Shown piece after piece: positions 57,201-64,000 of a stretch of 64,000 bases of DNA. Made by a program: the position numbers and the translations under genes. The first letter of the stretch is position 1. Each line of letters begins with the position of its first letter. Below the pieces are notes generated by a model, which was not told the origin of the DNA, made no database searches, and worked only from the letters and a program-made list of their open reading frames with translations. This DNA comes from Paragordius varius (Eukaryota > Nematomorpha), in contig OZ176054.1 in NCBI GenBank assembly GCA_964247055.1, positions 11,780,001 to 11,844,000 of the forward strand, written 5' to 3'.

Positions 57201-59782
57201 TGTGGATTGTTGTTGAGATGGGACATAACATAGCTTATAGTTAACGGTGGTTAAATCAATTGGATGCGTTATAATTTGATAGTATTCTGGGTATTCACTC
57301 CTACTCGGGCGTTTAACGAAAGCCGAAGCAAACACTTTTTTCGTGGTTGGATCACTCAAGTTAACAAGTTCGTTGTAAATGCCTTTCATACGATTCCGGA
57401 GGGCCCGGGCAAATACTTCAGTTTGATTAGGACCGGCGACATTCGTATTAGCGATTATTGGAGTTAACTGTTGATGGTGTTGCTGATTGTGTGCCAATGA
57501 CGTATTGGCGACTCCAGCGGTTTTTGCCATAGAAGAAGACTGTTGAGGAGTATTAGCGTAACTATTTGGGGCAATCAAATTCTGCTGCTGAGTTGTTGAC
57601 ATAAACTGGTTTTGTTGTTGTGAAAATGACCTTTCCTGCTCCAAAATCTCCTTGAAACGAACATTGTTAACAATGTAGTCTTGGAGGAGACAAGCGGCCC
57701 GATGTGCTACACGGAAATCTACTGGGGCATTGATAGCCGGATTGATTGCTATAGCATGAGGATTTTGTCCATTGTATATTTGGAGCTTGAATGCTTCCAA
57801 GATACGATAAATATCATCGAGTAGCTTAGTGGGTGAAGTGTAATGGCCAGCCCTTAAAGCCTTTTCCACATCAGTCAAATCAACGAAAGTTGGAATGGTG
57901 TGGGACTTTTTGGTGAAGTAAAGTACCAAATTGTAGTTTGTTTCATCCTTGAGTTGAACAATGTCATTGAACATGTACACCACCTAAAAAACAAAATCAG
58001 TATATTTTGTAAACACCTTTGAATGCAACGATATATAAAAGTAACAATGTTATAACATTTTATGTTATAAGAAGGATCATAACACAGTTATATATAACAT
58101 ATAAGGTTTAAATAATATACAGTATAATATTGTCCCCCCTATATAATCATTGCCAAATAAAGCCGGAAAATATCCAAAATTACAATTATGCCTTATAAAC
58201 TAAATAAAAAATATATAAAACTTTAAAATATATTATACGTTTCGTTAATAAGTCGTAAATATGGAAAATATAAAATATAAGGTTTTCAAAAAAGGGTTAC
58301 AAAAAAACGAAATAAAAAATTAAAATATATTAAGCTGTATGCATTCAGTACCTGTTGAGCTATTCGTGCGTTATGTGTCACGGTTAATGCATTATTGTTT
58401 GGAGGATTGGCAGACGATAAAAATTGGTTATTGTTTGGTGCTGATGCGGATGTTTGTTGCCAATTAGAAGCCATTTGATTTGAAGAATTTGGCATTGCAT
58501 TTCCATTATTAGTATTATTACTGATGGATGATGTGTTAGCTACATTTGTGTAATTTAACATACCGTGATATTTTTCGCGACCAGGTTCCTCCTTAATGTG
58601 AATCATGGTTCGAACTGGTCGGCCCTTTTTCCTGGGTGGTTCACTGCTAATACTGCTATTAGCATTATTATTGTTGTTAAAATTATTTTCGGAAACAGTC
58701 TGATGATGACCATACTCTGATTTTATTGGGGTATTTTGGCTTTGATTTGGCTGAAAATTCCCGGAGGTAACAGCAACACCCTTTTGTGGAAGCTTATTTA
58801 GACTGGCATCGATATCATCCAGTTTGCTAATGTAATCAGACGGGACCTGTAAATTCATTTGAGGGATTAGACCACGGACATATTTTTTGAAGTAAGCCGC
58901 ATCCCGATAAATTTTACTGTTTGGCATATTGTAAATCATGGCATTGTTAAACATGGTATATAAATCATCCAACAATTCCACCACCGATGTGTAAGCATTT
59001 TTACGGATCTTACCTTGGATTTGGGTCATAGCAACTGGTCGTGCAATCTCCTCATAATAATCGGGATAATGATAAGATGAGGGCAATCTATAAAACGGTT
59101 CATACAGCAATTCGGTCGAACCCGGTTTAGCTAAGGGATGTTTGAGAGTTTTAATTTTCTCAAAAATTGTGTGATACATATCTTCATGATAATCCATGGA
59201 CATTGACTGATTATTTTGACTAACACTACTTTGCTTACTAATGGAACTTTGTGTTTCATCATCGTCACTTATAATTGATGTCTCAAGCCTACGTGAACGT
59301 GTTGTACGTTTTTCTGATGAAGATGGACCCTTGCTCAAAGAACTGTTAGGATCCTTAGAAAATTTTTTAATGAGTTCAAGTTTTTTTATAGCGTAAGTTT
59401 TGTTTAACTGCTTACCAAGGCGAAAAATCCATGAGCCGGGTTCATTGTATAATTTAGCGTTGTCTACCAATAGCTTCATATCATTGTGAAGTGCTTCAAG
59501 TGAGGAATATTGATTGTTTTCGGCTTTAGCCATCATTTGTGTCAAATCAATGGGCTGTTTAACAATCTCATAATAATCGGGATATTGGCTAATGGATGGA
59601 AGATTAATAAATGGTTCAAATAATAATTGTCCAGTTTTAGAATCAACAAAATCAATTAGGAATGAAACAAGCTCATAAATAATTGTAGACTCATCCTCGT
59701 TAGGTATTTTTTTGTTTTTTCCTCCTTTTATATTTTCGTCATCATCAAAATCTAATTGTGAATCCTCGGTTCCACTCTCCAT
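51206..59782 (-). CDS. PBRM1: Polybromo (PBRM1/BAF180-like) chromatin remodeller subunit
   Basis: Polybromo is the signature subunit of the PBAF (SWI/SNF) complex and reads acetylated histones. Exons 5' to 3': 59782-58352, 57983-56084, 55756-52439, 52008-51206; 2483 aa in phase, against about 1650 in human. Clear bromodomains at residues about 30-130 and 197-312 (both with YPDYYE and a binding Asn: KLYNEPG, MIYNMPN) and about 672-795 (YPEYYQ, but the Asn is replaced in AFAFNDP). Weaker bromodomain-like stretches lie at about 478-560, 808-905 and perhaps 945-1025. Then BAH 1 (from about 1095; HGCWFYRPYETFHP, VFVCESRY), BAH 2 (about 1340-1510; LTVGDYVLVQL, DLYVCRYQ), an HMG box (about 1807-1860; GYIMYAGERRQEL, KHPDQRFGQISKMIG), and paired C2H2-like motifs (about 2002-2078; CLWENC, CKWAHC). 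Asn/Gln runs inflate the linkers. Introns are 327-430 nt, none ultrashort. Confidence 0.95.
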
Positions 59783-59990
59783 ATGAATAGAAAATAGTTA
59801 TGAATGTATTAAATAAAAGGTGTTAGAAAATATTTTTGATCTTCTAATCTATTTTTTCAAAGTTGTGTAATATTTTGTCAATAAATACCTGAGCTAATTT
59901 ATTGACGTAAATAACTTAAGGTATAACAAAGCCAAAAATATGTTTAGAATTCCTAATTTTAAATTATAACCGAAAACCGTTATCAAAATA

Positions 59991-60032
<42 letters not shown>

Positions 60033-62817
60033 ATTAATTAACCCTCATGTGGCAGGATAGATATTTTTATAACTTTTTTACGTCCTGGGTGCACACCGAA
60101 ATTATTTAAGTGATATTTTATCTCAATAAATAAATTATGCTTTTTGTTTTAGGATTTACGAGTCATTTAAGAAAAACGATCATAAAATTAGCCTACTCTG
60201 TGCATTTTAAAATATTTTTGTGAAGGCTAGATGCTTAATTCCAAATATTAAAATAAATAATAGATTTAATATAAAAAGAAAAACATTATTTATAATTTGT
60301 TTTGGATTCGAAGAAAATTTCTTTTTTAAATATAGACTACTTTCTATTAAATATATGTACGTAAAACTGCTTATCTTTTTCGATATTAATAATAAATATA
60401 CCTGTCTGTAAAAAAATATCCTGATGAATTATACGTTCTGATAAGTAATATGTATAGGAATTATTATTGTGTTTCTTTTGGTTTTGGGTCTTAAGAGTGT
60501 TATAAGAAAGCATTAACCACTTTTGTGGTAACTGCTCCATATCAGAAAATGGTAAAATATGTACCCGTTTAAATAATTTGGCGAAAGATAAATGCTTCAT
60601 TCCTAAAAATATAGCAAAACATATCATAAAAGCAAAAAAATATTTAAAATATATTTTATATGCGGGCTCCTAAAGTTCCGAGTTTTTGTACCTGTCCAAT
60701 GGACAAGTTCTCTTAAAGGCGAAAAAACCGAGATAGCACGGTTAATATTTGTATTTAGACTATATGACATCAAAACTCAAAAAAAGTATGTTTTGTATGA
60801 AAATTTAATTTATAGCAAACTTTGGTGAAGCGAGTTTTATGGTATTATGGAGGATGGTATCATATTTTAAATTTAAAAGTTTGATCGCGCTATTTGGACG
60901 ATTTTAAAATATATTAAATTCAAATTTAAAAAACAAATATTTTAATCAACTTCTGAGGTAACAGAAATGTTCACCATCATCAACTTTTACAGAAAAGTAC
61001 TTTGGTAATGTCAAAAAGTGTTTTTATAACGTTTTCCTACCCTAATACTTCACGACCTTTTGAGGGTAGTTTTATAACCCAGGGCCATTAAAATTTTAAA
61101 TATCCTAATTTAAAAATATGCTTGAGAATATATTATTAAAGAATATAAAATTGTAAAAAAATAGTCACTCAATTTTGCGCCACCATTCTTTTTAATGCGT
61201 GAATACAAAGAGACAAATAAATGGATATTAGGGTTGAAAATGTAAATAATTATTTTTGAAAAAATTTTAAGTTACGATTCGCCAGAATTTTTTAGTATTT
61301 ATTATATCAGCTGTTCGTTTCGAACATGTTGAGATATGAATGAGAATACGGTGTTTAAATAGCATGAAGTAGGCTCAAATAATTTTCTAAAAATTAAATT
61401 TTATGAAGTATGCATTTGTTAAAAAAAATATGTCTTTTCATCCCATAATCTAAATAAAAAAATTCATCGCGAAATCTCGACATTTTCGCTATTAAGAGAA
61501 GTAGCCTATTTTAGAAGGGAATAAAAATTTTTGAGCCTATACTCAATTTTAAAATATAACAATATTTTGCTTTTAAAATTTAGCTTTTTAATATATTTTG
61601 ATGATATTTTTTTGAAGCGTTTAGCTTTCACCAATAAAATTTAATAAGCAAATTTTGAGAATTTTGATATAAAGCAATTAGCATAAAACTGTAAAAAATT
61701 TTCTTGAATGACTCGTAAAGCCCATAACTAAAAACACCCCGAGAAATCTGATGCATTTATCCATTAGAAAGTACATATTTCATCATGATTTTTATGTAAA
61801 TTGTGTAACATGCTGCAATCTAGTTAGAATTTAGGTGCTATTGAAGGATCCATAATAGTTAGCAAAACATAGTTGTTTTATCCACAAGAGAGCGTTTATA
61901 TTTATTTTGAGCAGAGATTCCATATATTTTTTATATAAGGTTAATTAAATTTGTGAAATTTTTATACATTTTGCTAATATTATATCAAATTTATCATCTA
62001 TTTCACACTTTTCAATGTTATATCATTCTATGTTTTAAGAATTCTTATTTATAGATATGATTAGTCTGCTTTAAAATTTGACGGATTTTACCAATTGTTT
62101 GCCCATTTAGATCTTTGGCATATATTTGAATGATACCTATTTCCTTTCACTTTTTAACATTTTCAGATGACTTTTTTGTATGAGATGAATAGTATCATAA
62201 AACTTATGTAAAAATCTTGTCGGCAAAACTAAGTTGTATTAACTATTTGAATAACCATGGTTTGATAATACTGCATTAACACCTTTTCAACCTTGATGTA
62301 CCTTTTAAATTTATACTTGTTTTTCTTTAATTTCAAATCACTTTTATTTTCTATTTTCGGACCAAAAATAAGCAAACAAATATATAAAATACATATTTTT
62401 TCGCAAATCGCTTCTCTATAATATAAATATATACTTGATATCGTATTTACCTGTAGAAAAAATATTTTTTATTTCAAATAAATTAAAGGTGTAAAAATAA
62501 TTTTTTCAAACATAAACGTAAAAGTATACATAAATCAGTATTATCTACCTATTATTTATTTATTTACAAAAATTCGCATTAATACTATGAGCTTGGTTTA
62601 CAAATACGGTGTACATGTTATTATCAATATTAATTTTGTGTAAAAAATTGGTTATCAATACAAATTCAATCCAAATAATATAAGAATATTTTATAGATAT
62701 TCCTGGTCAATGAAATTATTATTTTTTAATACCAGCTAAATGTTACACAATTTGAGAAGTTATAAACACATTAATATATATTCCACAAATTCGCATTTAT
62801 GATTTTAAAAATGAATA
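59783..62817. other. Intergenic, decayed repeats
   Basis: An (AT)n of about 32 bp at 59997-60028. Then blocks that recur elsewhere (GGTTTTGGGTCTTAAGAGTG near 60480, TGCGGGCTCCTAAAGTTCCG near 60661, AGGGTAGTTTTATAACCCAG near 61064), with partly inverted versions at 61380-61740. These look like remnants of the same old family seen at 15.2-16 kb and 30.5-31 kb. No gene. Confidence 0.55.
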
Positions 62818-63732
62818 ATGCTGATTCCCTTTTCGTCTTTCGACAAAACATACAAATCTATAACTAAAATTGAAAATATAACAAAGTTTAAAAATAGCTT
62901 TGAAATTGCCTTAACCAATGATAATAATCTATCAGATTTTCGGAGAAGAAAACTGTTGGATGTTCAAAAATTAACGGGAGTTGTTATCACTATGATATTA
63001 CTCTTAAGTATGCCTCTGAAATATGCCGAAACATTGGCATTGTATAGCAACGGTCTGTATGGAAAAATTTCAACAACTAATCCAGCCTCTTCCAAACCTT
63101 CTTCCGCACCAAAAACATTAATTAAACGGCCAAGTGGTAATGCTAAAACTGGGGACAATACCAACAAAAAAACCATGTTTGATGATTACTTTGGATTTTC
63201 AAATTCCATTTCAGATTCATATCCACAATCTAACGAAAGATATTCAATTCATGATTCCCAAACATCTAATCAACATTTAGACTCTTATAATCAACAAAAT
63301 CAACAACCACCTTCAAATACAAGAAATGAAGTCGCCGTTTTTGATAGAAATGTTGGAGGAGTGCGTATAAACAATGCACCTATCATTCCATTCGTGATTA
63401 AAGAAATGAGACCAAATTGCATTGAATTAGATATCAGAGCGTCTGGTTCTCCTACCCCAAGCGAACTATATCGAAAACAAAATATCTGGCCACCAATTCT
63501 AAAACAATTATTTGCCCTCTCAAACGATGAAGTGTTGAATAATCAAGGCCCGAATTTCGGTAATGAAATTATTAAATCTCCTACCTATAGCGTTGACATG
63601 ATGTATGATAAGCTAAAGAAAACGCAATTACCTGGCTTGATTTTTAACACAAATCAAAATATAATTTTTAAATACGATTATCATCGCTTCATGACAAAAG
63701 TAATAATTTATGTTATAAAAGTTTTCATATAA
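62818..63732 (+). CDS. Unrecognised protein with an N-terminal hydrophobic segment
   Basis: 304 codons from ATG to stop; no family recognised. Residues 53-66 (TGVVITMILLLSMP) are hydrophobic after a basic stretch (FRRRK, residues 41-45). This could be a signal anchor, or a signal peptide if translation starts at Met59. Residues 75-175 are Ser/Pro/Asn/Gln-rich and probably disordered. Residues 177-275 look folded (VAVFDRNVGGVRIN, PFVIKEMRPNCIELDIRAS, NIWPPILKQLFALS). The hydrophobic end after residue 285 looks like intron read-through: AAA|GTAATA at 63699/63700 is a possible donor, so the gene may continue past the window. Base composition and codon use look like a real exon. Start and end are both uncertain. 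Confidence 0.6.
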   Translation: MLIPFSSFDKTYKSITKIENITKFKNSFEIALTNDNNLSDFRRRKLLDVQKLTGVVITMILLLSMPLKYAETLALYSNGLYGKISTTNPASSKPSSAPKTLIKRPSGNAKTGDNTNKKTMFDDYFGFSNSISDSYPQSNERYSIHDSQTSNQHLDSYNQQNQQPPSNTRNEVAVFDRNVGGVRINNAPIIPFVIKEMRPNCIELDIRASGSPTPSELYRKQNIWPPILKQLFALSNDEVLNNQGPNFGNEIIKSPTYSVDMMYDKLKKTQLPGLIFNTNQNIIFKYDYHRFMTKVIIYVIKVFI

Positions 63733-64000
63733 TATGAATGACTTAAATTTTTGGATGGGAAGAAACCCAATTTCAAAGATTAATTAAAACAGTTGAGTAA
63801 CGCCTTTTTAGAATTAAAATTACTCTTTACTTTAAAGTAAACAGAATTTTTACTCCACAATACATAGCGCTTTTGTAAATTTTTATTAAAATTTGGTATA
63901 AATTTAAATTACGTGTATAAATTGAAAACATTTATACTTTTTTTGCCTTAATTTTAAAATATATATATTTATATTATATCTGCAAATATCCTTACAACAC
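63733..64000. other. Right edge, no feature seen
   Basis: AT-rich; possibly intron or 3' flank of the unrecognised gene. Confidence 0.4.

Noticed and set aside
1-64000. tRNA, rRNA, CRISPR arrays, operons
   Set aside because: Nothing with the expected structure was seen, and the genes are eukaryotic with introns.
1-64000. Retrovirus, LTR element or Polinton fossils
   Set aside because: No paired long terminal repeats, integrase, protease, capsid or Polinton polymerase motifs recognised. The reverse transcriptase here belongs to a LINE.

Overview
The window is nuclear DNA from a very A+T-rich animal genome. The genes are eukaryotic and metazoan in type: MON2, alpha-SNAP, ZCCHC4, Nopp140/NOLC1, polybromo, a multi-finger C2H2 protein and a Trm9-type tRNA methyltransferase. 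They are separated by long stretches of decayed repeats, DNA transposons and LINEs. No bacterial gene, LTR element, Polinton or other virus-like copy was seen. Nine of the 45 introns I could place are only 21-30 nt long. The next longest is 69 nt, so there is a clear gap. Introns this short in an animal recall dicyemid mesozoans, which are known for introns of a few tens of nt, but the window alone cannot fix the taxon.

Layout, left to right. 1-14.6 kb: a MON2-like endosomal/Golgi trafficking gene (minus strand, 25 exons in view, 3' end beyond the left edge) whose longest introns carry MITEs. 14.7-20.6 kb: no gene; a decayed satellite of about 160-bp monomers in a 320-bp dimer pattern, plus MITE fragments. 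20.6-24.6 kb: a Trm9-like methyltransferase (minus) and alpha-SNAP (plus), head to head with 57 bp between start codons. 24.6-28.2 kb: MITEs and AT repeats. 28.2-30.2 kb: ZCCHC4-like rRNA adenosine methyltransferase (minus). 31.7-32.3 kb: a LINE fragment. 33.1-39.5 kb: an 11-finger C2H2 gene (minus) cut within a coding exon by an apparently intact 3.5-kb RTE-like LINE (plus). 39.7-46.1 kb: inverted MITE pair, a Tc1/mariner composite and its MITEs. 46.7-48.8 kb: NOLC1 (minus). 49.5-50.3 kb: MITEs. 51.2-59.8 kb: polybromo/PBRM1 (minus, 4 exons, 2483 aa). 59.8-62.8 kb: decayed repeats. 62.8-63.7 kb: an unrecognised plus-strand gene.

The host genes do not form one pathway. They are housekeeping functions: membrane trafficking (MON2, alpha-SNAP), RNA modification and ribosome biogenesis (Trm9-like, ZCCHC4, NOLC1) and chromatin (polybromo). 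The most striking features are the two-class intron size distribution, MITEs sitting in the long introns, and a young LINE inserted in a zinc-finger coding exon. Exon models were built by hand from GT/AG sites, reading-frame continuity and remembered family sequences. Summed CDS lengths are multiples of three for MON2 (visible part), Trm9-like, alpha-SNAP, ZCCHC4, the zinc-finger gene, NOLC1 and polybromo.
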